Of a stretch of 64,000 bases of DNA, positions 29,698 to 38,450 are shown one piece after another. The stretch spans positions 744,001 through 808,000 of the forward strand of contig NZ_CP142146.1 of assembly GCF_035918315.1 (NCBI RefSeq), given 5' to 3'. The notes below the pieces were generated by a model. That model was not told the DNA's origin. It searched no databases and saw nothing but the letters and a program-made list of their open reading frames with translations. The stretch is from Vagococcus jeotgali. Its GTDB lineage: Bacteria; Bacillota; Bacilli; Lactobacillales; Vagococcaceae. Numbering within the stretch: position 1 is the first letter of the stretch; the number at the start of each line of letters is the position of its first letter. Made by a program: the position numbers and the translations under genes.

Positions 29698-30581
29698 TGA
29701 ATGCAAAAAAAGTTGATAAAATTGCAACAGGTGTTTTATACGGGATTGCAATTATTATTACATTAATCCTAGCGAGTTTGATTTTATATATTTTAGGTCG
29801 TGGCTTACCTCATATTAGTTGGAATTTTTTGACGAAACCATCAAAAAGCTTCCAAGCAGGTGGTGGGATTGGGATTCAATTATTTAACTCGTTTTACTTA
29901 CTGATTATTACAATGCTAATTAGTATTCCTATCTCATTAGGAGCAGGTATTTATTTGTCTGAATATGCAAAGAAAAATCGCTTTACTGATATTGTTCGTA
30001 CCTCGATAGAAGTATTAAGTTCACTACCATCTGTAGTAGTTGGTTTGTTTGGATTTTTAGTATTTGTTATTCAAGCAGGGTTTGGCTTTTCAATTATTTC
30101 AGGAGCCCTTGCGTTAACGTTTTTTAATTTACCGCTGTTAACACGTAATGTGGAAGAGTCATTAAAAGCAGTTCATTATACACAACGTGAAGCAGGTCTT
30201 GCTCTTGGCTTATCTAGATGGGAGACAGTAACACGTGTGGTTATTCCAGAAGCACTACCTGGTATTTTGACAGGTGTCATTTTAGGATCTGGGAGAATTT
30301 TTGGTGAGGCAGCTGCTTTAATTTATACAGCAGGACAATCTGCTCCAGCTCTTGATTTTACTAACTGGAATCCTTTAAGTATTACAAGTCCTTTGAATAT
30401 CTTTAGACAAGCAGAAACACTAGCTGTTCACATTTGGAAAATTAATAGTGAAGGTAATATGCCAGATGCCGCTCAAGTATCAGCTGGAGCATCGGCTGTT
30501 TTAATCATTGCTGTTTTACTGTTTAACTTCTTAGCTAGGTTCTTAGGTAAGAAACTACATAAAAAAATCACATCAGCTTAG
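29697..30581 (+). CDS. pstA: Phosphate ABC transporter permease PstA
   Basis: PstA is the second permease subunit, forming a heterodimer with PstC. The 294-aa protein has six helices and the coupling motif REAGLALGLSRWETVTRVVI followed by PEALPGILTGVILGSGRIFGEAA (the GEAA end is typical). It starts within the pstC stop (TAATG). Confidence 0.94.
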   Translation: MNAKKVDKIATGVLYGIAIIITLILASLILYILGRGLPHISWNFLTKPSKSFQAGGGIGIQLFNSFYLLIITMLISIPISLGAGIYLSEYAKKNRFTDIVRTSIEVLSSLPSVVVGLFGFLVFVIQAGFGFSIISGALALTFFNLPLLTRNVEESLKAVHYTQREAGLALGLSRWETVTRVVIPEALPGILTGVILGSGRIFGEAAALIYTAGQSAPALDFTNWNPLSITSPLNIFRQAETLAVHIWKINSEGNMPDAAQVSAGASAVLIIAVLLFNFLARFLGKKLHKKITSA

Positions 30582-30594
30582 ATTGGAGATCTAA

Positions 30595-31404
30595 ATGAAA
30601 AAATATAATCTTGATGACACACATATTATACGTTTTGACCCAATGAATCCAGACATTGCTTTAGCAACGAAAGATTTACGAGTTTTTTATGGTCAAAATG
30701 AAGCTATTAAAGGCGTTTCATTAGAATTTAAAAAAAATAAAATCACGTCACTTATTGGTCCTTCTGGATGTGGTAAGTCAACTTATTTAAGATCATTAAA
30801 TCGAATGAATGATGAAATCTCTGGCACAAGTATTTCTGGTGAAATTATCTATAAAGGTATTGACATTAATTCAACAGAAGTTGATGTATTTGAGATGAGA
30901 AAACATATTGGAATGGTTTTCCAACGACCAAATCCCTTTAGTAAATCAATCTATGATAATATTACATTTGCTCTAAAGCGACATGGTTTAAAAGATAAAA
31001 ATGAATTAGATGAGATTGTTGAAACAAGCTTAAAGCAAGCAGCCTTGTGGGACCAAGTAAAAGATAACTTAAATAAGAGTGCCCTTGCGTTATCTGGGGG
31101 ACAACAACAACGCCTTTGTATCGCTAGAGCGATTGCTATGAAACCAGATATTTTACTATTAGATGAGCCAGCAAGTGCTCTTGATCCTATATCTACAAGT
31201 AAGGTAGAAGAGACTTTAGTTAATTTAAAAGAAGACTATACGATTATCATCGTAACACACAACATGCAACAAGCATCTCGCATTAGTGATTACACAGCTT
31301 TCTTCTATATGGGACAAGTAATGGAATATGACAAAACGAAAAAAATATTTACGCGTCCTAAGATACAAGCGACAGAAGATTATGTATCAGGTCATTTTGG
31401 ATAA
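30595..31404 (+). CDS. pstB1: Phosphate ABC transporter ATP-binding protein PstB (first copy)
   Basis: This 269-aa ATPase energises phosphate import. It has Walker [10 protein letters not shown], signature [19 protein letters not shown], Walker [14 protein letters not shown] and the switch His VTHNMQQ. It carries about 20 extra N-terminal residues compared with the second copy. Two tandem pstB genes are usual in streptococci and enterococci. Confidence 0.94.
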   Translation: MKKYNLDDTHIIRFDPMNPDIALATKDLRVFYGQNEAIKGVSLEFKKNKITSLIGPSGCGKSTYLRSLNRMNDEISGTSISGEIIYKGIDINSTEVDVFEMRKHIGMVFQRPNPFSKSIYDNITFALKRHGLKDKNELDEIVETSLKQAALWDQVKDNLNKSALALSGGQQQRLCIARAIAMKPDILLLDEPASALDPISTSKVEETLVNLKEDYTIIIVTHNMQQASRISDYTAFFYMGQVMEYDKTKKIFTRPKIQATEDYVSGHFG

Positions 31405-31415
31405 GGAGAATTAGC

Positions 31416-32168
31416 ATGTCTATTATAGAATCAAACGATTTACATTTATATTACGGAGAACATGAAGCTTTAAAAGGTATTACTATGGATTTTGATAAAG
31501 GGGGTATTACAGCTCTTATTGGACCATCTGGCTGTGGTAAATCAACATTTTTAAGAACGCTAAACCGTATGAATGACTTGATTCCATCTGTGACCATTAC
31601 TGGTAAAGTGACTTATAACAATCAAGATATCTATAGTCCTAAAACGGATATCGTTTCTTTAAGAAAGCAAATTGGAATGGTCTTCCAGCAGCCTAATCCC
31701 TTCCCATTTTCTATTTATGATAATGTAGTATATGGATTACGTTTAGATGGTAAACCATCAAAAGCAGAACTTGATCGTGTCGTTGAGGAGAGCTTGAGAG
31801 CTGCTGCTGTATGGGATGATGTGAAAGATAAATTAAATAAGAGTGCCCTTTCTTTATCAGGTGGTCAGCAACAAAGAGTTTGTATTGCCCGTGTATTGGC
31901 AGTTAATCCTGATGTTATTTTATTAGATGAACCAACAAGTGCTCTTGACCCTGTATCTAGTGGTAAGATTGAAAACATGTTACTAGAATTAAAAGATCAA
32001 TACACCATGATCATGGTGACTCATAATATGCAACAAGCCTCTAGAATTTCTGACAAAACAGCATTCTTTTTAAATGGAGACTTGATTGAATATAATAAAA
32101 CGAAAAAAATATTTTTAAATCCAAGTGAGAAAGAAACAGAAGATTATATCACTGGTAAATTTGGATAA
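31416..32168 (+). CDS. pstB2: Phosphate ABC transporter ATP-binding protein PstB (second copy)
   Basis: A 250-aa paralogue of the preceding gene, with [40 protein letters not shown] and VTHNMQQ all intact. Both copies therefore look catalytic, and the pair may act as a heterodimer; this is inferred. ATG 31416 lies 11 nt after the previous stop with AAGGAG ahead of it. Confidence 0.94.
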   Translation: MSIIESNDLHLYYGEHEALKGITMDFDKGGITALIGPSGCGKSTFLRTLNRMNDLIPSVTITGKVTYNNQDIYSPKTDIVSLRKQIGMVFQQPNPFPFSIYDNVVYGLRLDGKPSKAELDRVVEESLRAAAVWDDVKDKLNKSALSLSGGQQQRVCIARVLAVNPDVILLDEPTSALDPVSSGKIENMLLELKDQYTMIMVTHNMQQASRISDKTAFFLNGDLIEYNKTKKIFLNPSEKETEDYITGKFG

Positions 32169-32184
32169 TAGTAGGAGGACGAAA

Positions 32185-32844
32185 ATGTTAAGAACTCAAT
32201 TTGAAGAAGACTTACAACAATTACATGACAAGTTTGAAAAGATGGGAAATGATGTGAACACAGCTATTCAAAAATCTGTTAGAGCATTTATTGATCATGA
32301 TAAATCATTAGCTAAAGAAGTGATTGAATCAGATGGTATTATCAATCAACAAGAACAAGGGCTTGAGAAAAAGAGTTTTGAGATGATTGCCCTTCAACAA
32401 CCTGTTACAACTGATTTAAGACGTATCGTTACGGTTATGAAAGCTAGTTCTGATTTAGAGCGAATGGGAGATCATGCTGTATCTATTGCTAAGGCAACTA
32501 TCCGTTTAAAAGGTAATAAGCGTGTTTTATCTATTGAAGAAGAAATTTCAGAAATGGCCAATGCCGTGCAAGGTATGGTTAGTGAAGTATTGGAAGCTTA
32601 TATCAATACAGATAGCGAGCGTGCTATTGAAATTGCAAGAAGTGACCGTAAAATAAATGAATATTCAAAATCAATTTACAGAGATTCCATTCGTGCTATG
32701 AAAGAAAATCCAGAAATGGTAGTCGTTGGAGCTGATTATTTACAAGTAGCTGGATTTTTAGAGCGAATCGGGGATTATGTCACTAATATTTGTGAATGGA
32801 TCGTGTATCTTATTACAGGGAAGATCTCTGAATTAGTTGATTAA
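32185..32844 (+). CDS. phoU: Phosphate transport regulator PhoU
   Basis: PhoU is a cytoplasmic all-helical protein that restrains the Pst transporter and phosphate signalling when phosphate is plentiful. The 219-aa protein has the two three-helix PhoU repeats; metal-site motifs are seen in LRRIVTVMKASSDLERMGDHA and FLERIGDYVTNICEWIVYL. ATG 32185 follows TAGGAGGA; an earlier in-frame start lies inside pstB2. It ends the operon. Confidence 0.94.
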   Translation: MLRTQFEEDLQQLHDKFEKMGNDVNTAIQKSVRAFIDHDKSLAKEVIESDGIINQQEQGLEKKSFEMIALQQPVTTDLRRIVTVMKASSDLERMGDHAVSIAKATIRLKGNKRVLSIEEEISEMANAVQGMVSEVLEAYINTDSERAIEIARSDRKINEYSKSIYRDSIRAMKENPEMVVVGADYLQVAGFLERIGDYVTNICEWIVYLITGKISELVD

Positions 32845-32848
32845 TAAA

Positions 32849-32877
32849 AGAGTTGGCCTTTTGGTCAGCTTTTTTTA
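32849..32877 (+). terminator. Terminator of the pst-phoU operon
   Basis: GTTGGCC pairs with GGTCAGC (one G-U) around TTTT, flanked by A- and T-rich runs. Confidence 0.78.
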
Positions 32878-32953
32878 TGCAACCATCTAAAAAGTCTGTC
32901 TTTAAATACTAATCATGACGCATCTTGAAAATATATCTGGCTTTGATACAATT

Positions 32954-32970
32954 TGTAATGTAGTTGTAAC
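32954..32970 (+). promoter_or_regulatory. WalR (YycF) box
   Basis: TGTAAT-N5-TGTAAC exactly fits the WalR consensus TGT(A/T)A(A/T/C)-N5-TGT(A/T)A(A/T/C). It lies about 22 nt upstream of the -10 of a secreted peptidoglycan hydrolase gene, the classical WalR target class. Confidence 0.7.
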
Positions 32971-32989
32971 CTTTTTATTAGTTATTTTA

Positions 32990-32998
32990 TGGTATAGT
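32990..32998 (+). promoter_or_regulatory. Extended -10 promoter of the M23 hydrolase gene
   Basis: TGG followed by TATAGT (32993-32998). The expected -35 position is T-rich without a good hexamer, fitting activation by WalR bound just upstream. Confidence 0.55.
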
Positions 32999-33039
32999 AC
33001 TTATTGTAGATTATTATGAAGAATGGAGTTAGAGATAAA

Positions 33040-34413
33040 ATGAAATTAAAAAATAAATTGATGTTAACAGTAGCAGCAACAGCACTAATTGGTTTAGCTT
33101 GTCCAAGCGTTATTAATGCTGATAACTTAGATAGCAAAATTGAAAATTCTGAAAAGAAAATCAATGATTTATCAAGTCAAAAAGCAAGTACAGATAAAAC
33201 ATTAGCGCAAATTGATTCAGATATTTCTAACTTAAATACTGAGATTAATCAAGTATTAGTTGAAAAGACAAAGTTAGAAAAAGAAGTCAATCAACTGTCT
33301 GTAGAAATTAAAGAATTAGAAAAAAATATTGAAAAAAGAAATACTCAAATAGAAGAACAAGCACGTTCAGCTCAGGTCAACAATGATCAACAAGATCTTG
33401 TTAATGTGCTACTTGATTCAGAATCTGTTTCTGATGCTATTGGACGTACTCTAGCTTATAAAAAACTAGTATCTGCTAACAAGGATATTATGGAAACACA
33501 AAAAAGTGATAAAAAAGCTTTAGCTGAAAAGAAACAAGATATTGAGAACAAAGTCAAAGAAATTTCTGAAAAAGCAGCTACTTTACAACAAAAACAAGAA
33601 GAGTTAGAGGTTGTTCAAGCAGAGCAAGTTCAATTAGCTTCTCAAATTTTAGCTAGTCTAGATCAAGAAAAAAATAATAAAGATAAATACGTTAAAGAAA
33701 AAGCAGTAAAAAAAGCAGCTGAAGAAAAAGCAGCAGCTGAAAAAATTGCTAGAGCAAATGAAAAACGTATGAAAGAGATTGCCGCTCAAGAAGCAGCAGC
33801 TCAAAAAGAATTAAAGGTGCAAAAAGAACGTCAACAAAAAGCAGCTGAGGAAAAACAATTAAGTGCTGAAGGTCCAGTATCTATTTCTAAACCATCAAGC
33901 GAGGTAGGTTCAAGTGACAATTCTAAATCAGAAGTCACAGTTGTTGAAGAAGAGAGTGTTGCTTCTGATGAGTCAAATGATAACGGTGGCTCAACAACTA
34001 TTGTAGCAAATGACAGTGGATTTATTAATCCTTTATCAGGTGGTTATACAATCACAAGTGGTTTTGGATCAAGAACAGATCCTACAGGTTATTCTGGTGG
34101 ATTCCATGATGGTATTGACTTAGCTACGTCAGCTGGTACACCAATTATGGCATCAATGGCTGGTACAGTTGTGGAATCAAGCTATCATCCAAGTGCTGGT
34201 AATCATGTGATTATTCAACATAGCAACGGCTTATATACATACTATATGCATATGAATGCACCAGGTATTGGAGCAGGTGCTCAAGTTTCAGCAGGTCAAG
34301 TGATTGGTGCTGTTGGAACAACAGGTAACTCTACTGGTAACCATTTACATTTTGGTATCAGTTCAAGTCTTTGGGGTGGATTTATTGATCCAACATCAAT
34401 GCTAAGTTTCTAA
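33040..34413 (+). CDS. Secreted coiled-coil M23 peptidoglycan hydrolase
   Basis: This 457-aa protein starts with a signal peptide (MKLKNKLMLTVAATALIGLA, cleavage probably after VINA). A long coiled coil (about 28-270) made of Lys/Glu/Gln-rich heptads follows, then a Ser/Val-rich linker and a C-terminal LytM/M23 domain. The zinc ligands are visible: H356 and D360 in HDGIDLA, and H435/H437 in HLHFG. The layout matches EnvC/PcsB/CwlO-type hydrolases whose coiled coils dock to FtsX, making it the probable FtsEX effector. ATG 33040 is used; ATG 33016 lacks a ribosome site. Confidence 0.87.
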   Translation: MKLKNKLMLTVAATALIGLACPSVINADNLDSKIENSEKKINDLSSQKASTDKTLAQIDSDISNLNTEINQVLVEKTKLEKEVNQLSVEIKELEKNIEKRNTQIEEQARSAQVNNDQQDLVNVLLDSESVSDAIGRTLAYKKLVSANKDIMETQKSDKKALAEKKQDIENKVKEISEKAATLQQKQEELEVVQAEQVQLASQILASLDQEKNNKDKYVKEKAVKKAAEEKAAAEKIARANEKRMKEIAAQEAAAQKELKVQKERQQKAAEEKQLSAEGPVSISKPSSEVGSSDNSKSEVTVVEEESVASDESNDNGGSTTIVANDSGFINPLSGGYTITSGFGSRTDPTGYSGGFHDGIDLATSAGTPIMASMAGTVVESSYHPSAGNHVIIQHSNGLYTYYMHMNAPGIGAGAQVSAGQVIGAVGTTGNSTGNHLHFGISSSLWGGFIDPTSMLSF

Positions 34414-34425
34414 GCTAATAATACT

Positions 34426-34457
34426 AAAAACAACTAAGGGTTTCCTTGGTTGTTTTT
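34426..34457 (+). terminator. Terminator after the M23 gene
   Basis: AAAACAACTAAGG pairs with CCTTGGTTGTTTT (one G-U pair) around GTTT, followed by T residues. Confidence 0.85.
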
Positions 34458-34514
34458 TTATTTGAATTAATAGGTATATTCAATTGGACAGTTGATTTTT
34501 GAATAATCTGAATT

Positions 34515-34572
34515 TGTTAAAAATTAAGAGTTTTAACATGTCTGATATAAAAATACTTAGGTATGAGTAAGT
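34515..34572. promoter_or_regulatory. Two inverted repeats upstream of liaX
   Basis: TGTTAAAA-N8-TTTTAACA (34515-34538) is perfect, and ACTTA-N8-TAAGT (34555-34572) is a shorter one with the same spacing. Both lie upstream of the liaX promoter and could bind a dimeric regulator such as LiaR. The link to LiaR is inference; I cannot match a published consensus with certainty. Confidence 0.35.
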
Positions 34573-34606
34573 CTTGAAATAGATAAATAAATCCAACTTG
34601 GGACCT

Positions 34607-34635
34607 ATGACAATGGAAAGTTATTAGGGCATAAT
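34607..34635 (+). promoter_or_regulatory. liaX promoter
   Basis: ATGACA (34607-34612), 17-nt spacer and CATAAT (34630-34635), followed by a short leader with a strong AGGAGG before liaX. Confidence 0.5.
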
Positions 34636-34678
34636 GTATATATAAGTTAGAGAAAGAAAACTACAGGAGGTTTTTAAT

Positions 34679-36196
34679 ATGCAAGAAAGAGAAAGAATTT
34701 TAGATTTAGTTAAAAAAGGTGTATTATCTACTGAGGAAGCACTGATCCTCTTGGAAAATATTGCAACTGAAAAAGATGAAAAACTGATTAATTTGGAAGA
34801 AACTCAAATTAAATATCATAAAGAACTAGAAAAAGATCAAGTAGAGGATGATTCATTTGATTCAACTGCTGTTGATGATTCTATATTAGAAGAAATATTA
34901 GAACAAATTGTAGCAGAGGAAAGTAAAAAATCAGTTGAATATGACAATTTATCATTAAATTTACAAGATATTCGTCAAGATATTCGTGATACTAAGGAAC
35001 AAATCACAGTTTTAAATACAATGGAAGATTTGGATACATTGACTGAAACTAAGAGAGCTGAAAGAGATCAATTAGAAAAAGAATTGGCTTATTTGGAACA
35101 AACAGAGCTTTTACTAGATGAAGAAAGAGAACAATTATCTGATGAGTTAAAGCATTTGAAAAAAGAAAAACGTGATGCTGAACAAAATGAGTTTACTAGT
35201 AAATTTGACATCCCAGAAGATTGGAAAGAACAAGCAGGAGATGCGATTAATCAAATGACTGACAAGATGGGAGAAGCAGGTAATCAGTTTTCTAAATTTA
35301 TTAAAAAAACAATTGATGTCGTAACAACTACAGTTAATGATAATGTTGATTGGAAAGATGTGAATATTAAAGTACCAGGAGTAGCTAGTCACCAATTTAA
35401 ACATGAATTCTTTTATCCAAATATTAATATCAGCATTATTGACATTAAAGTTGCTAACGGAAAAGTTGATATTAAGTCTTGGAATCAAAATGATATTAAA
35501 ATTGAAGCAAACATTAAATTTTATGGTAAATTAAATCATGCAACACCTTTAGAAGCTTTTATTGAGCGAAGTGAAATTTCACTTGATAATGATACTTTAT
35601 CACTACAAGTACCAAACAAACGCTTAAGTTGTGAGTTTACGATTTATTTACCTAAACATACTTATGATTTTGTTTCAGTGAAAATGTTAAATGGTGATGT
35701 TGAAATAAAAGAGTTGTTAGTTGGAGATATGTTTTTAAAAACGACAAACGGTGAAGTGACTGTGAAAGATGTTATTGGTACTATGTTAGAGATACAAGGT
35801 GTTAACGGTAATATGGATTTAATTGATTGTAAATTAGTTGACTTCATCGGTCAAACAGTCAATGGTAATATCATTACTAAATCTATGATCGAATCCATTC
35901 AAGCCTCTTTAGTGAATGGTGACATCAAATTAACGACTTTCAATGACATCAGTAAAGTAAATGCAACGACGATCAACGGTGACTTAAAAGTCTCAGTACC
36001 ATCTGCTTATGGAATAGATGGTGTTTGCCAGACAAATTTTGGAAGCATCAAAAATAGACTAGCTAATATTGAGGTATTAAGAGAAAAAACCGATAAATTA
36101 AATCAGTATCAAGAATTTAGAAGAAATCAAGAAGAAATAGTAACATTATCTTTAAATACAAAAACAGGAAGTATTTATCTAAAAGATAATGAGTAA
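34679..36196 (+). CDS. liaX: LiaX-like cell-envelope stress protein
   Basis: In Enterococcus faecalis LiaX senses antimicrobial peptides and daptomycin and regulates the LiaFSR response. This 505-aa protein has an N-terminal helical region beginning MQERERILDLVKKGVLSTEE, a coiled coil to about 170, and a C-terminal DUF4097-type beta-helix in which NGDVEIK, NGEVTVK, NGNMDLI, NGNIITK, NGDIKLT and NGDLKVS repeat at regular spacing. No signal peptide is seen, as for LiaX. It is followed by PspC- and YvlD-type genes, the liaXYZ order, and sits near pst as in enterococci. Confidence 0.85.
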   Translation: MQERERILDLVKKGVLSTEEALILLENIATEKDEKLINLEETQIKYHKELEKDQVEDDSFDSTAVDDSILEEILEQIVAEESKKSVEYDNLSLNLQDIRQDIRDTKEQITVLNTMEDLDTLTETKRAERDQLEKELAYLEQTELLLDEEREQLSDELKHLKKEKRDAEQNEFTSKFDIPEDWKEQAGDAINQMTDKMGEAGNQFSKFIKKTIDVVTTTVNDNVDWKDVNIKVPGVASHQFKHEFFYPNINISIIDIKVANGKVDIKSWNQNDIKIEANIKFYGKLNHATPLEAFIERSEISLDNDTLSLQVPNKRLSCEFTIYLPKHTYDFVSVKMLNGDVEIKELLVGDMFLKTTNGEVTVKDVIGTMLEIQGVNGNMDLIDCKLVDFIGQTVNGNIITKSMIESIQASLVNGDIKLTTFNDISKVNATTINGDLKVSVPSAYGIDGVCQTNFGSIKNRLANIEVLREKTDKLNQYQEFRRNQEEIVTLSLNTKTGSIYLKDNE

Positions 36197-36208
36197 GGAG
36201 TGAACAAC

Positions 36209-36532
36209 ATGGGTAGACGATTAACAAAATCTAGTACAAATATTGTTTTAACAGGGACACTAGCAGGGATTGCTGAGTATTTTAGAATTGATCCAACTTT
36301 AGTAAGAATCATCTACGTCTTATTATCATTTTTCACACTAGGATCTCCGGTGATTTTATATATTGTCTTAGCTCTAATTATTCCATCAGCTAAGTCAAAT
36401 TCAACAAAGGGATATAGAAGTCATTCTTCTTATAAAAAAGAAAAGAAAAAATTCTATGGTCAAAATAATGATCTTAAAAAACCACGAAAAGAAGCAGAAA
36501 AAATTGATGATGATGAATGGAGCGACTTTTAA
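36209..36532 (+). CDS. liaY: PspC-domain membrane protein LiaY
   Basis: A 107-aa protein with an N-terminal PspC domain (RRLTKSSTNIVLTGTLAGIA, EYFRIDPTLVRIIYVLLSFF) containing one or two membrane helices, and a charged cytoplasmic tail rich in Lys and Asp. LiaY links envelope stress to phospholipid reorganisation in enterococci. ATG 36209 lies 8 nt after AAGGAG. Its stop overlaps liaZ. Confidence 0.85.
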   Translation: MGRRLTKSSTNIVLTGTLAGIAEYFRIDPTLVRIIYVLLSFFTLGSPVILYIVLALIIPSAKSNSTKGYRSHSSYKKEKKKFYGQNNDLKKPRKEAEKIDDDEWSDF

Positions 36533-36885
36533 TGACGTATTTTCAACGTTTAGTTGTTAATACATTGGCTTTTATATCACTATCAGTTATTTTTCCTTCC
36601 ATGTTTTATGTAGGTAATTTTATGATTGCAGTGATTGCAAGCTTTGTATTATCAATACTAAATCTTTTTATTAGACCAATATTACATATTTTATCTTTAC
36701 CTATTACTATTTTAACTTTTGGCTTATTCAGCTTTGTTATTAATGGTTTTATGTTGATAATGACTTCTAATATTGTTGGTAAGACAGAGTTTGCCTTCTC
36801 AAGTTTTTGGTCGGCTATCTTTATCTCATTAGTCCTTTCATTTGTAAATTCTATTGTGTCAAACTATCATGCAAGTAAATATTGA
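36532..36885 (+). CDS. liaZ: LiaZ, YvlD/phage-holin-IV-like membrane protein
   Basis: A 117-aa protein with four predicted membrane helices (FQRLVVNTLAFISLSVIFPS, FVLSILNLFIRPILHILSLP, ITILTFGLFSFVINGFMLIM, AIFISLVLSFVNSIVSNYH). The LNLFIRPIL...LSLPI pattern is characteristic of the YvlD family. It begins in the liaY stop codon (TAATG) and completes the liaXYZ operon. The precise molecular role is unknown. Confidence 0.82.
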   Translation: MTYFQRLVVNTLAFISLSVIFPSMFYVGNFMIAVIASFVLSILNLFIRPILHILSLPITILTFGLFSFVINGFMLIMTSNIVGKTEFAFSSFWSAIFISLVLSFVNSIVSNYHASKY

Positions 36886-36887
36886 TG

Positions 36888-36920
36888 AAAAAGCCATCGT
36901 TTCAATGGCTTTTTTTTTGT
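36888..36920 (+). terminator. Terminator of liaXYZ
   Basis: AAAAAGCCAT pairs with ATGGCTTTTT around a short loop, followed by T residues. Confidence 0.83.
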
Positions 36921-36968
36921 TTTATGCTAGGATAAATATATAGACTAAAATGATGAAGGAGTTTGAGT

Positions 36969-38354
36969 ATGTCCAAAGTAATTTATGATAAATTAAAACC
37001 ATTAACAATTAAGAGAGAGTTAGCTCCTGTAATGTTGACGGATGAGACTATAAAAGAGCGTGTTGCAAAAGTGATTGAGAATATGGAAGAACAAAATTTA
37101 GATGCTCTTGTTATTTATGGGGATTTAGAGCATGGTTCAAGTTTTGAGTATTTAACTGGTTTTGTAACACGTTTTGAAGAAGGAATGCTTGTGTTGCATC
37201 GTAATCAAGAGGCATTTTTACTCTTAGGAAATGAAAATATTAATAAAGCTAGTAAGTCTAGAATTCCAGCAAAAGGGATTCACATGCCACAATTATCTTT
37301 ACCAAATCAACCAATGGAAAATGATGGTCAAATTTCGTTATATTTTGAGAATGCTGGGTTAAAGGAAGGGCTAAAGGTTGGTGTTGTTGGTTGGAAACTG
37401 TTTACTAGTAAAGTAGGCCAAAATAATACGTATTTTGACGTGTCATCGTTTTTGATTGATGCTTTGAAAGAAGTAGTAGGTTCTAAGAATCTTAGCAATC
37501 AAACTGAGTTGTTAATTGGAAGTAGATTCGGAGCACGTGTGACTAACAATGCTAATGAAATTGCTCATTATGAATTCTGGTCACAATTAGCTAGTCAAGG
37601 TATTATGAGTGCCTTAGATATTATTAAAGTAGGTATTTCTGAAATGGAACTAGCACATGTGATGCAAGATTATGGACAACCAAGGAGTGTTGTTACAATA
37701 GCTGCAACGGGAGAACGTTTTGAGCTAGGTAATATCTATCCAACTAGAAAAGAAGTTGCCTTAGGAGATGCTATGAGCTTAACCGTTGGATATAAAGGTG
37801 GATTATCTTCAAGAGCTGGTTATGCTGCTTTTGAAAAAGAAGATTTACCAGTAGAGCAACAGGATTATTTAGAGGTTCTTGCTAAACCTTATTACAAAGC
37901 AATTTGTACATGGTTAGAAACTATTAAAGTGGGAATGGTGGGCGCTGAATTATATGAGAAGATAGAAGAAGTATTCCCTAAAGAAGTATACAACTGGTCA
38001 TTAAATCCAGGACATTTATTTTCTGATGAAGAATGGTTATCCTCACCAGTGTATCCAGAATCTCGTACTATTCTAGAAAGTGGCATGATGTTTCAAACAG
38101 ATATCATTCCATCAAAGGCTGGTTATGCTGGAACTAGTTGTGAAAGTGGGATTGCACTGGCGGATGAAGAACTAAGAGCAGAAATAAAAGAAAAATATCC
38201 AGAATTGTATCAAGTCTTCATGGAAAGAAGAAGATACATGAGAGAAGAATTAGGAATCAAATTAAGTGAAGACGTTTTACCTATGACAGATACTGTAGCA
38301 TTTTATCGTCCTTTCTTTTTAAATAAAGAAAAAGCATTAAAGATTAACTACTAA
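36969..38354 (+). CDS. M24-family (aminopeptidase P-like) protein, probably lacking metal ligands
   Basis: A 461-aa cytoplasmic protein. The N-terminal creatinase-like domain (LDALVIYGDLEHGSSFEYLT) and C-terminal pita-bread-type domain resemble X-Pro aminopeptidases. However, the five metal ligands expected in M24 enzymes (Asp, Asp, His, Glu, Glu) are poorly kept. The stretch LGDAMSLTVGYKGGLSSRAG lacks the Asp-x10-Asp pair, and MMFQTDIIP replaces the usual TIEPG. A His (NPGHLFSD) and a late Glu (CESGIAL) remain. It may be a non-peptidase relative. ATG 36969 lies 6 nt after AAGGAG. Confidence 0.72.
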   Translation: MSKVIYDKLKPLTIKRELAPVMLTDETIKERVAKVIENMEEQNLDALVIYGDLEHGSSFEYLTGFVTRFEEGMLVLHRNQEAFLLLGNENINKASKSRIPAKGIHMPQLSLPNQPMENDGQISLYFENAGLKEGLKVGVVGWKLFTSKVGQNNTYFDVSSFLIDALKEVVGSKNLSNQTELLIGSRFGARVTNNANEIAHYEFWSQLASQGIMSALDIIKVGISEMELAHVMQDYGQPRSVVTIAATGERFELGNIYPTRKEVALGDAMSLTVGYKGGLSSRAGYAAFEKEDLPVEQQDYLEVLAKPYYKAICTWLETIKVGMVGAELYEKIEEVFPKEVYNWSLNPGHLFSDEEWLSSPVYPESRTILESGMMFQTDIIPSKAGYAGTSCESGIALADEELRAEIKEKYPELYQVFMERRRYMREELGIKLSEDVLPMTDTVAFYRPFFLNKEKALKINY

Positions 38355-38366
38355 AAAAAGTCGTTT

Positions 38367-38406
38367 AAACATCCTATTATTAGTAACATAACAGGGTGTT
38401 TATTTT
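38367..38406 (+). terminator. Terminator after the M24 gene
   Basis: AAACATCCT pairs with AGGGTGTTT (one G-U), extended by TTAT/ATAA inside, with a weak T-rich tail. Confidence 0.6.
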
Positions 38407-38450
38407 ATATAATGGAAGTAGATATCTGTTTTATAATAGGAGGATTATCT

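Noticed and set aside
35147-35488. Minus-strand open frame of 113 codons inside liaX
   Set aside because: It is the complement of AT-rich liaX codons, with no family resemblance or ribosome site.
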